Shown: positions 33,509 through 45,730 of the stretch, piece by piece | How positions within the stretch are numbered: the first letter of the stretch is position 1 | Layout: each line of letters begins with the position of its first letter | From: Acanthochromis polyacanthus | Taxonomy: Eukaryota; Chordata; Actinopteri; Pomacentridae | Direction of reading: 5' to 3' | Assembly (NCBI RefSeq): GCF_021347895.1 | Contig: NC_067123.1 | Location: forward strand, 8,605,547 to 8,669,546 | Length of the DNA: 64,000 nt | The notes under the pieces: model-generated | What the model saw: only the letters and a program-made list of their open reading frames with translations | What the model was told of the DNA's origin: nothing | Database searches by the model: none | Position numbers and translations under genes: made by a program

Positions 33509-35365
33509 AGTTATACATTGAGATGAGATCATTCAGTGTTTTTATGTGTGCATATTTATTATTTGTGTGCTTTCACTGCTGTTTTCACATTAAAAGTGCT
33601 CCTTGTGCAGTTTGAAAAACATTCTAAGGTGCTTGAATTCAAATGAAACCTTTTCCATCGTGGTGTTTATTCAGAATGAATAATTATTGGCTGAATGACA
33701 CTTTTACCATCGAGCCCTACACGAGTACACACTGATGCTGACATTGAATTATTTGTACAGTGTTCCTCGCTGCTCTGTACACCACAAGAAGAAGAAGAAA
33801 CAAATTTGTTGTGTTTACCGAAGCCTGCGAGAAAACTTGGAGGGGCGACAGTGTGTAAGAACCGAGCTGCTGGAGGTTCTGCGTGCATTCTGTTTACAGG
33901 TTTGTGTCAGTTACTCGGGTGGTGTGAAAACTGAACACACAATGTGGTTTTGAAACCGCAGAAAACAAACGTCTTCCAGAACACCACAAACCCACTCCGT
34001 CATTTGAGAACAAATAGCAGCTGTTTTCTTATTACACTGACAGACACGGAGGGAAGTTATTCTGCAGTATTAATGTAATCTCTGCTGTCTCTAAAGTAAT
34101 TATATGATAAAAAAAAGATTTATTAAGAAAGAAATAATATGTGTGCACTCGTGTAGACAATCATGTCATTCTCAGACATGAATTCTGCTTTCCTTTGTCC
34201 TCAATTTTTCTCAGTTGCAGCCTTCCACCATTCATTAACTCTAATAAAACACATATTGCAGTTGCGAAAAGCTATTGTAGGGTCCGTGTCTACACATGTA
34301 ACTTTTCTTTTCAGTGTAATATCGATGTTGTTTGAGAAGATGAAATGCAAAGTGAGAGGGTTGTCATCGCCTGGCTGAAAACAGATATTATAGTGAAAGG
34401 AATCTTGAAAGCTCCGACAGATCGATGAATGCAAAAAGCAGCGGCGTCCATTAGAAAAGCGATTCTTCGAAAACGACGTGTGTTCCTTTACGAGTAAATG
34501 CGTATAATCGGAGGAGAAAACATAAAGTGTGGCAAAGTGGCATCTGGGAGGGCTGCTATTAACTGTGTGTGAGATAGAAAGACGAGACAAGTCCTTTAAA
34601 AGTTCTTTTTTAGAGAAGGATTGTTTATACTCCAAGTAACACGACTAAATATCTCAGGAGAACAATTGCAGGATTAAAACTGAAGTGGAAGCTGTATTGA
34701 AATAATTTTCTAAACTGCAAGCAGCTCTGAGGATTTTCAGCATAGCCTCTGGTGTGTTGTCAAGTGTGTATACATTTGGGAAGCGGCCCAACAGCTTTCA
34801 TATATATGTCAAAGCCACAGATGCATCAAAATCACAGCGGCAGCGACAGGAACCAAATTGTTGAAACGCCGAAAAAAGAAATCCGCAGCGCTAAAACAAA
34901 ATTGAGTAAGAAGGGAAGATCATAGGAAATATTTGGCTGCAGCAACAGCGAGGAAGGAGACAGATTAGAGGATTATACTTTCCTGGATGTTACTGATGGA
35001 TCAAAGATGTGGAAACAAAAAGGTAAGCCTTTCAGAAATGAAGAATGCTTATTATACCCCTATTGATGCACATTTATTCATTTTATGGGATTTCTGAGTT
35101 TCTGCAGCCAAAGGGTCATAAAATAGACTCGGTGAGGAGAAAACCTGTAATTTATGTTAAAAGGATGCATAAGCTGGAGTTGTGTGGGTTTCGGCAGATC
35201 AGCCTGTTACAGTTTAGTCAAGCTTTCGACATGCAGAGGACATCACCTCAGAGAGGAAACATTTGGGAGGAGACACAGGATCAGCCCACGACGACTATTC
35301 GATAATGTGGTGGAAAGTTAGCATCACTAATGTTTGTTCCTTCAGACTTCTACTGAATTTACTTA
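33509..35365. other. Gene-free stretch
   Basis: No supported gene. A 144-codon minus-strand frame at 34201-34635 has no recognisable domain. The region 34640-35040 is repeat-free, high-complexity DNA that could hold regulatory sequence, but nothing specific can be shown. Confidence 0.45.
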
Positions 35366-36468
35366 CAGTGCCCGTCAAAAAAAAGGTCGCACACTCTAAT
35401 ATTTCGATGGATCGCCTTTAGCTTTCAGCACAGCACACATTTGCCGTGGCATCGTTTCAATAAGCCTCTGCAATGTCACAGGATTTATTTCTGTCCAGAG
35501 TTACATTCATTTTCTGCCAAGATCTTGTATTGATGATGGAAGAGTTGGACCACTGCACAAAGCCTTCTGCAGCACATCCCAAAGATTCTCAATGGGGCTG
35601 AGGTCTGGACTCTGTGGAGGACAATTCATTTCATGCTCCCTGATCCACTCATTCTCAATGTGAGCCCCATGAATTCTGGCATCATCATCTTGGACCATGT
35701 CCATGCCATCAGGGAAGAAAAACTCCACTGATGTAAAGACCTGGTCATTCAGTATCTTCAAGTATCAGCTGACCTCATTCTTTGGGAACGTCGCTGAACC
35801 TGACCAACCCCAGATCATAACCCTAACCCCCACAGGCTGGTAGGCACTAGCCATGATGATGCCCCCATCACTTTCTAAACAGGGTAAATCTAGACTCATC
35901 AGATCACTTGATCTTCTGTCATTGAATCCAATCTTTATGCTACCTAGCAAATTGAAGTCTTTTTCCCCCCCGTTTAGCCTCAGTGACCAGTGGTTTTCTT
36001 ACAATTACACAGATGTTTAGCCCCAATCCCTTAGGTTTGCTCTTATTTTTACTATTCAACACACTATTCAGCATGAGTTCTACTGTTGTTTCTCTATGAT
36101 CATCTAAGAATTTGTTTTGATCACATTTGTTCCTCATAGTTCATCACTATCCGTACAGGTCTTAATGATGTGTTGGACGGTTCTTGAACCGATTTTAGTA
36201 GTTTCAGTAATGTCCTTAGTTGTTTTCTTTATGTGAAGCAGCCCGATAATTTGACCCTTCTGAGACAGATTAACGTCCTTTCCATGACCACAGGATATGT
36301 CTTCCAACATTGTTGCTTAAGAAAAGAGAAGCCCTTCACTGCATCAGCTAGGGTTAAATCAGTTGTTGCAGCTGAAACATATTGATCACTGCAGTATTTA
36401 TCCAATGGAAGACTCTTATCTATTTGCTTAGTTAAATCCAAGTGCTAACTTTTTTTGGACAGGCAGTG
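35366..36468 (-). mobile_element. Decayed Tc1-like transposon with recognisable ends
   Basis: The left end CAGTGCCCGTCAAAAAAAAG and right end TTTTTTTGGACAGGCAGTG are inverted relatives, flanked by TA at 35364-35365 and 36469-36470. Length is 1,103 bp, short of the usual 1.2-1.6 kb because of internal deletions. The terminal sequence matches a Tc1 family (ACTGCCTGTCCAAAAAAA type) I recognise from fish. It is distinct from the Tc1 families at 10 kb, 18 kb and 51 kb. Confidence 0.85.
35507..36260 (-). pseudogene. Tc1-family transposase pseudogene
   Basis: A minus-strand frame at 35507-35761 reads [12 protein letters not shown] (second catalytic Asp) and [18 protein letters not shown] (catalytic Glu region). 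The Asp-to-Glu spacing is two residues shorter than the standard 34. Further N-terminal pieces occur up to about 36260 in other frames. Stops and frameshifts make it non-functional. Confidence 0.8.
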
Positions 36469-38524
36469 TAGCTACTTTGAGATATAAAGTAAACATGCAA
36501 CTTTTCTCCATTTTACCAGTTTTGGCACTTAAAGAATGGTTTAACAGAAGCCGTATTTCTGAGTTTCCTCGATGTGCAGCAGCAGGACGGCATGTTTGTG
36601 CAGAACTCTACTTTCACTTCCTGCAGACAAATCTGAAACACCAACTGTTACTTTCTTCTGTCACATAAAAACTGCAACTTTCCTGGCGGCAAACTAGAGG
36701 CAGAGCTGACCATCCTCGGAGCGTCCACACAGCTAAATGTGGTGTCATTTCACTTAAAACCGACAGTCAAGGCAAGTCCACAGACACCACAAAGTCCATC
36801 TGTAAAGGTTGGTTTAACAATAGACCATGGGAGCCAACGAATGCAACTTGGCAAAGCTTCTCACTGACAGACCTTTTCTGAGGATTTACAGAGCCATAGG
36901 TTAGTGACTGTGATGGACAACAGAATTACATCAGCCCTCAAATCTAAGCCAAACAGCTTAACTGCATTCTCAATTGAAGGAAACGCATTTTCTGCTGGAT
37001 TACGTCTGTTTGTAACGTAACACAAATCCATTTTTAATCAACATATCTGCCATGTATTTCACTGCCTCACTGCTGCTACTTTTCTTTTTAGCCAAGAAAT
37101 TATATAGAATAAATAAAGTGGGACCATAGTAGCTCAGAAAATGGAGGAGAATCTTCAAACGTCAGTCAAAGTGCTGTATTTAAACCTGAACCAGGACATT
37201 TTCCTGATCTTAAACAAGTAATTCTGGTGTCCAAGCTTCTAACATGTAAAATATCGAGCAAAGTGTTGCCTTCAGAGTTTGGTAAAGTCATTAAGGCCAA
37301 TAATATCCATTTTATTGGGCTTCATCTCTTTAGCTAACTCACTGATATCCTAAACATTCTCATTAGCAACGTTTGCTTTCCCAGAGCGTACAAGCTGCTG
37401 AAGTCTCAAGCTCAACATTTCAAAAAAAAAGAAAGAAAAGAAAAGCAAAGAAAAAAAAACAAGAATTTACTTTCATCATGTGTTAATCAGTGCTTTGTGC
37501 AAAATTAAGTCTGAAATTTTTGTCCTTTTTAGGTTGACATGCTTTACGAAATGAGCAGGGTCTGCCCAAGATGTTTAATAGATAAACTAATCTAAACAAG
37601 ACACAGAGAGCTAAAAGTTCTATAAAAGCAGGAACATTTATAGAAACGTTTTTTAAAAATAAGAATAAAATATAAATTTGAGCAGCCAAATAAGATGAGG
37701 CTTGATTAATCCTACAGTTGGGAAATTTGCAGTATTATACCACTAATAAAAAAGTATAAAAAAATATAAGTAATCCAAGCTATACTTAAGTACTAGTCCT
37801 GAAAATAACATTATTGCACAAATCAGTGGTTTTGCACAGATTTTTTTATGAATAGAAATACTGACAGACTGTTATTATGAGACAGATTAATGGTGTTTTT
37901 CCTGAATCTCTCTTTCTGCAAATTGAGTATTTTTTACTTAAACAGAAATTTAAATGCAGAACTTCACCTCGTAATATAATATTTTACATTATCTCAGTGA
38001 AACTTTAACCCGAGCAAAGATTCTGACATCTTTCTCCTCCACTGAACATGAATAATGTAACTCAAGGTCAAATCTAAAACATCCACTTCTTCAGCGCAAC
38101 ATTTCTCTCTTTCTGTTTCCTGAACCCTGCTATCAGATGGCACTGCATGTGGTCCAGGCAAACATTTTAAAAACAAACACAGTTCCATTTTAAATCCTAC
38201 ACAGATCCCTCAGTTTCCACAGCTCTGATGTCCTGCTTCCAGCCGTCCAAACTGCTGCCCATGTCCCAGAATTTTTGAAGAGTTTCAATTTTAGCCTACC
38301 TAGTTTTGTGCTCGGCAACAACCGAGTCTATCACAGCAGCATTGTGGATGGGATTAGGAATGTTCTGCAGATGGGATTAAGAATGTGGATGCTTTGCTGT
38401 AACAGAGTGAGAAAATCGGTGAGGAGGATGGATAACAAGTAGAGCAGTAAAGTTAAGTCAACGTGATAAAAGTTCTGCTTTTAGAAGCCACTGTCACATC
38501 TGAATGAAATGTAAATGTAACGGA
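36469..38524. other. Gene-free stretch
   Basis: No supported gene. There is an A-rich run near 37420-37460 and a short imperfect direct repeat (GGATGGGATTAGGAATG, then AGATGGGATTAAGAATG) near 38346-38386. No recognised mobile element. Confidence 0.5.
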
Positions 38525-38690
38525 TACACTACCATTCAGAAGTTTGGGGACACTTAGAAATGCCCTTATTTTGAAAGAAAACCATTTTTTCAATGAAGAT
38601 AACATTAAATTAATCAAAAATACAGTGTAGACATTGTTAATGTGGATAATGGCTATTCTAGCTTGAAACGGCTGATTTTAATGGAATGGT
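38525..38690 (+). mobile_element. Tc1-type MITE copy 3, right-truncated
   Basis: Starts TACACTACCATTCAGAAGTT and follows the family to GGCTGATTTTAATGGAATGG, where it stops and the 110-bp flank shared with 32 kb begins. Only the left half is present. Confidence 0.8.
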
Positions 38691-38800
38691 TTGGAATTTG
38701 TACAATAGATTTCATGTTCAAAAAACACCCACAACTTGGCGTCTCCACTGTATCTCCACCTAAATGACCCACCACTTGGACTGACGGACTTGATGTCAGG
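38691..38800 (+). repeat. Duplicated 110-bp flank, second copy
   Basis: Matches 32150-32263, including TTCAAAAAACACCCACAACT, ACCCACCACTTGGAC and TTGATGTCAGG, and joins MITE copy 4 at the same base as the 32 kb copy joins MITE copy 2. Confidence 0.7.
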
Positions 38801-39160
38801 TACACTACCATTCAAAAGTTTGGGGTCACTTAAAAATGTCCTTGTTCTTGGAAGAATAGCAGTTTTTTTTTCAATGAAGATAACATTCAATTAATCAGAA
38901 ATCCAGACTTGACATTGTTCATATGCTAAATGCTAATGCTAGAAACAGCTGATTTTTAATGGAATATCTCCATAGGGGTACAGAGGAACATTTCCAGCAA
39001 CCATCACTCCTGTGTTCTAATGCTACATTGTGTTAGCTAATGCTGTTGAAAGGCTCATTGATGATTAGAAAACCCTTGTGGAGTTATGTTAGCACATGAA
39101 TAAAAGTGTGACTTTTCATGGAAAACATCAAATTGTCTGGGTGACCCCAAACTTTTGAAT
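38801..39160 (+). mobile_element. Tc1-type MITE copy 4
   Basis: About 360 bp from TACACTACCATTCAAAAGTT to CTGGGTGACCCCAAACTTTT. The last few terminal bases are replaced by GAATTTTAAATTG, so the right TA boundary is lost. Confidence 0.85.
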
Positions 39161-40329
39161 TTTAAATTGACTTTAAATTTCAAACTGCCTAGTTCCTTTG
39201 TTTGATTTACGAGTCAATTATTCATTTAATTTATTGTCATTTTTACTCTTTATTTTAACAGACTGCTCTGACCTGTCTCCTATATCTTGCTTGATTGTCT
39301 GTGTTGCATTTTTGTAACTGTCAGCGCACTTTGTGAACGCTGTTCTTAAGAGTGCTAATTAAATGAAATGATTAAGTGCTGCAGATTACAAAATGAGCCT
39401 CTGTTTAATGCAGAAATAGGCGTAAACACAATGTCAGATATAAAAAAAATGAAGCAAAGTGGCAATAACTAATGATCAAACGGGAAAAAACATTGAGAAT
39501 ATTTCCAGTAAATGTGCAAACATAAAAATATGACATCTGGGGTTTGATGTTGAGCTCAGAGGTGTTTTTTTTCTACCGTCAAAGCGACTCAGTGGGAAAT
39601 AAAAGAAGACATTAAGGCATGAACCTGATTCCAAATGGAGGTTGACCCTGTGAGGTCATGACTATAAGGAACTGAACACAAACACACAAACAGACGATAC
39701 ACTGGGGGAAGCGATGCTCTCCACACCGCAGGCTTGTCTCTGCTACTTTCATTTTGATATAAATCTCTGTCGTTCCTACTCCGAAGCTGCTCCCCTGTTT
39801 CCCACCATGCATCAAATCCCCAGGCGACTTATTTTAAAACCCAATTTCCTATTGTTTACCGTCGCATCAGTGCCACTCACACCATCCGAGTCCACACTAT
39901 AGACTCACAACCAATTTCTTTTGAAATCCGTCCCACTTTAGTAATACTCAAATTCTAGAATAATGCGACGAGGGCAGAGCTGAAGAATGTGAAATGAAAA
40001 TAAAAACAGCAGGGGAAGGAAAACGGTGAAGAAAGCATTCGTTCAGCTGTACAGGTGATGACTGTGGAGGTGAAGGTGTCTCTGCTACTGTGTAAATATG
40101 CACCTCCCACAGGCCCTTTCACCATAAACTGGTGTCTGTTACACGTCTTAATTAAAAGTGAACCTGCTGCTCTGGTGCGATTATACGGAGCAACAATGTT
40201 TATAGTGTGACTCATTCAAAGCTGCCTGGAAAGATTGAAGTTCAGGGCTCAGTCATTCACTCCTCAGTATCATCAGGGGACGCTCACTCTCACTGCATTC
40301 ATCTGCTTCAACACGACAGAGAGGATTTA
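39161..40329. other. Gene-free stretch
   Basis: No supported gene and no recognised repeat. Frames at 39612-39815 and 39955-40215 on the minus strand carry no domain I know. Confidence 0.5.
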
Positions 40330-40980
40330 AAGTATTCACATCCATAGCTTGTTCTCATCTTTTAAGATTTTTTAATTCAAAATCATGGTCAGTTTAATTA
40401 GACTTTTTTTATTGATAAGAACTTATAAAAAAAAATTCATGACAAAGAGAGAGACAGATTTCTACAATGTCAAATATAACATAAATTGAGTATTTGTTCA
40501 ATGCGCCTGTATCTGGAAGATCCAATCACTAGTGAATCCATTTTATAACGACACCATGAAGAAAAAAGAACATTTCCAGAAACTCTGTGAAAATGTTAAT
40601 GAAAAGCACAAGTCAAAGGATGGATACATCACTGAATAACTCCTGGAGTCCAGTTAAATCCATCATTAAGATTCGAAAGGAACAAGGCATGTGTAAATCT
40701 GTCGAGAACAGGTCGTTCTCAAAAACTGAGTGACCAAGCAAGAAAGAGACAAGTGAGGGAGGCCACCAAGACACCTATGACTCCTCTGAAGGTCTGTAGG
40801 AGACTCTAAAATGAACTGGAAGAAGGTTCTTTGGTCTGATCAGACTAGAAGCTATGTTTGGTGGAAGCTGAACTCTGTACATCACAAACACACCATCACC
40901 ACAGCGAAATATGGTGGTAGGAACATCATGACGTGAAGCATGGTGGTGGCATCATCATGATTTGAAGCATAAAACTTCCA
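40330..40980 (+). mobile_element. Decayed Tc1-like transposon fragment
   Basis: A plus-strand remnant of a further Tc1 family. The leader block CTGTATCTGGAAGATCCAAT precedes the transposase start, and the fragment breaks off after GGTGGTGGCATCATCATG. No right terminal repeat is seen. Confidence 0.75.
40556..40960 (+). pseudogene. Tc1-family transposase pseudogene, N-terminal half
   Basis: From an ATG at 40556 the frame begins MKKKEHFQKLCENVNEKHKS, a Tc1-type N-terminal helix-turn-helix start, and hits a stop soon after. Later pieces include the basic linker after the second helix-turn-helix and the ALVWSDQT-like region near 40830 where the first catalytic Asp belongs. Multiple stops and the missing C-terminal half show it is dead. 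Confidence 0.75.
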
Positions 40981-43900
40981 AGGAGGATACATATTTTTGG
41001 TATATATTCACAATTATGTTTTAATAATTCAAGCAACGACTAAAATAACTCAAACAGGGCTCCATTAGTACCATTCAGGTCCTATTAGGTATCATGAGGT
41101 GGAATAATTCTCCATTAACTGCAGCTTTGGACTGAAAAGTGCAACATGCGAATCTCAAATGTTTCTCTGGGTTTTCCTTTGATCTCTAAGTGGGTTTCCC
41201 TTGAATCAACCCCCACTTCGCCTGTCAGATGGCGCAGATGGTCTGGATAGATGGAAGGCAGAGTAGGGAAAGAAATAGGTCAGAAACTGACACAGAGACC
41301 TCATTTTGGTTCACAACTGAATGGTCTGTTATCCTGCTTAAAGCACATGTTTCTATTTTTACTAAATGCTACTTAACAAGGCTTTCCTGAGATAAGCTGA
41401 CTTACTGTTATATTAATCATTGATATCAGAGAAACTTGAGTTACACCATGCCTAGGTAAGGCCAGCTAGTCTGATCATTTCCTCGCTGTAGCTTCATTAA
41501 TGTCTGCATATATTTTAAAACCGTAGAATGTAAATTAATTCCCATTTAATGCCATTATGTAATAAAAATGGTCTATGCATATGAATTGCTTCATATTACT
41601 ATTCTCCTTCAGAGGCAGCCCAATGCCACCGTTCAGATATTAGATAGTAATGCACAAGAGAGAAAACTTCCAGAAGGTTTTATCATCATCAGCTGCACAT
41701 TCAGAGCAGGTTGTCAGCACAGATCAGACCTGATTATAGTTTATGCACAGTCTGTCAAACGGTATCAATCAAAGGCCGACTCTTTAACTTCTGTGAATAG
41801 GCTTTCATTCTAATGTAGGCTTTTGTATGTGGAAATGTTTTTCCTGTCACTCTGGCTGATGAACGCACATGTGAACCCTTGGCAACCCTTATATCTGGCA
41901 ACCCTGATCGGATAAAAACGTATATTGTATCTGGTACTCGTCACATGGATGATTGCATTACAGATATGTATACTTCTTGTGAAAAGTAAGGCTAATATTC
42001 CAGCAACTGGGGATGCAAAAAGAGAAAAAAGTTTAAAAAAAAAGTAAAATAACCATCCTATAAAAAGACAGTAATCTCATATAAATAAAATTCCTTTTTT
42101 TCTAGTTTAATTTTACATGAGATTATGTGTACTGTATATTTTATTTTATTTTATTTGAATTTTTAGCATTCAGTGAAGGTTGTTTACATGTGTTAAGAAC
42201 TAAACCAGTTTATATGCTGGACACTTTACATTCTAAATGTCGTTCATGATACCTGTAAACTTATCTGCACCTTCTTATGTCATTATTTTTGCACATTTCT
42301 GTATCTAAAAAAATTAAAATGAATAAATAAATATTGTCACTCTTGTATATTCTGTTGATTTTTTTTCTATGTTATATTTATTATATTTTTAATCTTATTT
42401 CACTTTTATTTTATACTATATTTTATCTTATTTTACCTTCACTTTATACCCCAATATTTTGTGTTGTCTTATTGTTTACCCCATTTTTTAAATATCCATG
42501 CTGCTGCAGCAACTTAATTTTCCTCCAGGGATGAATAAAATCACCTAAGTCTAAGTCTAAATTAAATCAATACCTATTATGACCTGTAATAGATGTTATT
42601 GATACAATAAACTGATGAATTATTTAATTTTTTGTGAAAAGTCTCTAATTCACATGTCTTTCATTTAAAAAAATAAATGCGCTTCAAATTATTGAACCAG
42701 CAGTTGTTTTTATTTGTCTATTTATGCCACTAAATCAGAAAATGAATTTAATGATTATTAGCAGTGACAGACATGTAAATTCAATGTCCATTTTTTTATA
42801 TTTTAGAAATATATTTAGAGTAAAAAACTTGAATTTAACAGATTCCTCTATTAAATAAAAAGAAAACATTTGAAATTACAAGAATGTTTGAAGCAAATTT
42901 TAACAACTTAAATTTGAAAAAATTCTGTTTTTTCACAGTCACAGTCCTTTTACCGCTGTTTTACTTGTAGATATATAAATTCACAATCTATTTGTGTATT
43001 TTTATTGATATTTTTCTGCATTTTGAAAAATAAACTCTGAAATAAAAAGAGGAAAAAATTTGCAAATTGCTTTTTCTTTTTTCTTTCTTTTTTTTTTTAA
43101 CAGGAAAACGTGCATGTCAATACATTTATACCAGGTAAAATGCGAAGTAATCTCCCAGTGTTCACCACAGTAACTATATTATGCTGTGATTAACCTCATT
43201 CGTGTAAAATCAGACATTTTCTCTGCGATAAAAAATACAAATGTTAAACGGAGTAAATGAAACAGGTGACACACACAGTGCCAAGCTAGAAATAACAACA
43301 GGAATCATTTATTTACATGCTTTATTTAACCACATAAAAATTATTTATTATAGGTGTTTTAGTGTTTTTATTTATTATCCCAGGTGCACGTTACATTTCA
43401 CATTATTATTATTTTAGATATTATTTTACATATACTAGATAATACAGGTGCAGTCAGAGGACCGTATTTCAACCAGAGTTAAATCTAGTCATTTAGTAGA
43501 ACTTTGTTGGTCGTGTTCCAGCAGAAATGTTGCACCTTTTGTAAAAACTGTAAAAACAACTCTCAGGTGTAGCTTCTGCAGGCATCGTGTATCTACAGGT
43601 AGCTACTGTGTGAACATCTGGGAGGACGAATGACGTCAGAAACCACACAGAAGTTCATTGTGTTTCAGCTTCGAGTCTGATTAGCTTTGACTTTATCGTA
43701 TTTTTAGCTCTAATAATGTCACGGCGGCTGACACGAGTGATGACGGCTTTATCATCCTCCGTTTATACATTGAGAATGACAACTGACTGACACGCGTTGC
43801 CTCCAGGACACGAGCAGCTCATAATTATATGATTTCTGCATCTTAATAATAAACTGAACTTATGACGCACTCCTCAAAACAAAGTGACAAAGTGTGAGAC

Positions 43901-44821
43901 GGGGCTGAACCAAGACTGATCGAAGGAGTCACTTGAACTTTTTTGGAAATGTCTTAGTGTCCGATAGATTAAAGCCGTTTCATTGCAGGTGAGCTGTGTT
44001 CTACGACTGAAAATGTCAAAGTAAGAAAGTGGAAAATCAGAAGCAACCAGAAAATTAGATGTAGTAGCCGGAGTGTCTGTAATATTCCAACCTAAACCTG
44101 CAGATCTCCACAACTAATGGAGCCTGTGATTGATCAGAAAGCATCATTGAACACTTGTCCAAGAGGCATTTTATATACTTACAAAGCAGAAAACAGTGTA
44201 GAGTTATGTTGGAAAACTGTAGAGTTTTAGTGCTCCACTCGGCTGCTTTAAAATAAGAAACAAATCTGCTTTATGGCTTTCAACACGACACGCTCGGTGG
44301 TCAACAACAAATGTCGGACATTATATTTCCTCCTCCGATATCATCTTCACTACAGATACCAGCTGTCTGACGGCTTCCTCGGAATAATTTCTTCCTTGAA
44401 CCGGAATCAAAAAGGATGTTTAAACCCCTGCAGACAAAGACCAGAGTCTCCTTTCATCTGCAGAACAGATGGAGAGAAGGAACCAGCGCCGGAAACTAAG
44501 AGAAGAAGAAAGCCCAGACAGCTCAGGAATCTTGTTCTAGTTAACGTGAGGGAAGAGGTGTGCTGGGCGGCATAAAAGATAACAAGTTCTGGTTGGGGTG
44601 TCTGAGAGCCGAGGTATGAAAGGAGGAATAATGAGGAAGAAGCTTGAGCGAGGAGATGCAGGAGGAACATCTTTAATGCAGAATGTGATGCAGAGCTTTG
44701 AGCTGGGAGCCTGTGTGATGATAAGGAAGGCGGCTTGCTGCTCGGCCTCCTTTAACCTGAAGTGGCCTCACAGAAGCAGTCTAATGCAACTTTAACACAC
44801 AGCCACGTCACATCTAACACC
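40981..44821. other. Gene-free stretch, AT-rich in the middle
   Basis: No supported gene. 42110-43100 is AT-rich; 42780-42900 shares an AAATATATTTAGAGTAAAAA, then AACTTGAATTTA block with 56610-56720. A LINE-like 3' tail sits at 42480-42560. The 43640-43860 segment is repeat-free and could be regulatory, for example CATAATTATATGATTT near 43821. The 44273-44795 frames show no domain. Confidence 0.4.
42480..42560 (+). mobile_element. Possible LINE 3' tail
   Basis: The block TGCTGCTGCAGCAACTTAAT, TTTCCTCCAGGGATGAATAA and then tandem CTAAGT units resembles the 3' end of Rex1/L2/CR1-type LINEs, which close in a GGGAT(C/G)AATAAA block and short tandem repeats. No coding part is attached. Confidence 0.45.
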
Positions 44822-45058
44822 TTCCATCCATCCATTATCTATACACCGCTTAATCCTCATTAGAGTCACGGTGGGAGGGCTGGAGTCTATCCCAACTGAC
44901 TTGGGGCGAACGCAGAGTTCACCTGGACAGGTCACCAGTCTACCACTGCATATGGAGACAAAGAATCACACTTGCATTCACACCTACGGACAGCTTAGAA
45001 TTATCAATTAACCTCGGCATGTTTTTGGAAAGTAGCAGGAAGCTGGAGTACCCGGAGT

Positions 45059-45616
45059 GTATATTTGAATATATAAAAAGGCAAAATATATCCTCGTTGT
45101 GCCCCACAAGTTGTATCCAACCACACAGTGTTTGGAATAGCATCCCCATATTCCTAGCTGGAATTCTGAAGAGATGGCTGGTTAACTTCTTTGGGAATCG
45201 AGAGAAAGAAAGAAAGACCTCACTGGCTCTACAGGCAGCCAAAACAAGCACAGCAACTGGTCAATGTTCACGCCCGTCCTACATTTCTGCCCTCCAATTG
45301 GTTCCATTGTCTTGACCAGCTGTATCCTCTTCTTCTGCCTCCTTGTGATTCTTTTCCTCATTACTGGTTACATTATTTCTGTGATTTCCCTCCTTTCTTG
45401 GTCCTTCCTGGTATTTTTCTTCATCCTGTTCTATGTTCTCTTCATCTCTTCGTCGGGTTCTCTCCTTCCTCTTCTACCCACCAGCTATGTCCTCCTGGGT
45501 CTCATCTTACTCCTGGTACTGGTCGTTCAGATTGTCTTCTTCTTGATCAGCCATCACCAGTTCCTCGTCCACAGCAGGTTGTTCAGGTCCTGGGTGTGTG
45601 TCTATGTACTGGGCTG
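45059..45616. other. Unidentified insert inside a SINE
   Basis: The insert begins with a TATATAAAAAGG TATA-like box at about 45072-45083. From about 45260 it is pyrimidine-rich on the plus strand. No target-site duplication is visible, so it may be an indel or rearrangement rather than a simple transposition. The minus strand of the same segment would read as a Glu/Asp-rich acidic sequence broken by a few stops, while the plus strand has one uninterrupted hydrophobic frame. Neither resembles a family I know. Confidence 0.6.
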
Positions 45617-45674
45617 GTGCAAGAAGAGAACGTACAAACGTCATGCAGTAGACCTCGGGAAGGCCGGGACATGA
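45264..45674 (+). CDS. Hypothetical hydrophobic 136-residue frame (doubtful)
   Basis: An ATG-initiated frame of 136 codons starts MFTPVLHFCPPIG and then contains roughly three hydrophobic stretches (residues about 14-38, 40-62 and 70-95) rich in Leu, Ile, Val and Phe, followed by a basic tail. As written it would be a small multi-pass membrane protein. The last about 20 codons lie in the SINE, which argues against an evolved gene, and the hydrophobicity follows from the CT-rich composition. I list it because it is the longest clean frame in an otherwise unexplained insert. Confidence 0.15.
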   Translation: MFTPVLHFCPPIGSIVLTSCILFFCLLVILFLITGYIISVISLLSWSFLVFFFILFYVLFISSSGSLLPLLPTSYVLLGLILLLVLVVQIVFFLISHHQFLVHSRLFRSWVCVYVLGWCKKRTYKRHAVDLGKAGT

Positions 45675-45730
45675 ACCAGGGATCTTCTAGATGCAAGGCG
45701 AAAGTGCTAACCACCAACCACTGTGCAGTC

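Larger units (their letters stand above)
44822..45730 (-). mobile_element. tRNA-derived SINE, second copy, split by an insert
   Basis: Same family as the SINE at 19674-20027. The 3' half is at 44822-45058 (CCATCCATCCATTATCTATA onward, ending GAGTACCCGGAG). The tRNA-like 5' half is at about 45617-45730 (AAGAGAACGTACAAACGTCA to CTAACCACCAACCACTGTG). Between them lie about 558 bp of unrelated sequence. The copy is more diverged than the one at 19.7 kb. Confidence 0.82.

Noticed and set aside
34201..34635. 144-codon minus-strand frame
   Set aside because: No recognised motif or plausible exon context; treated as chance.
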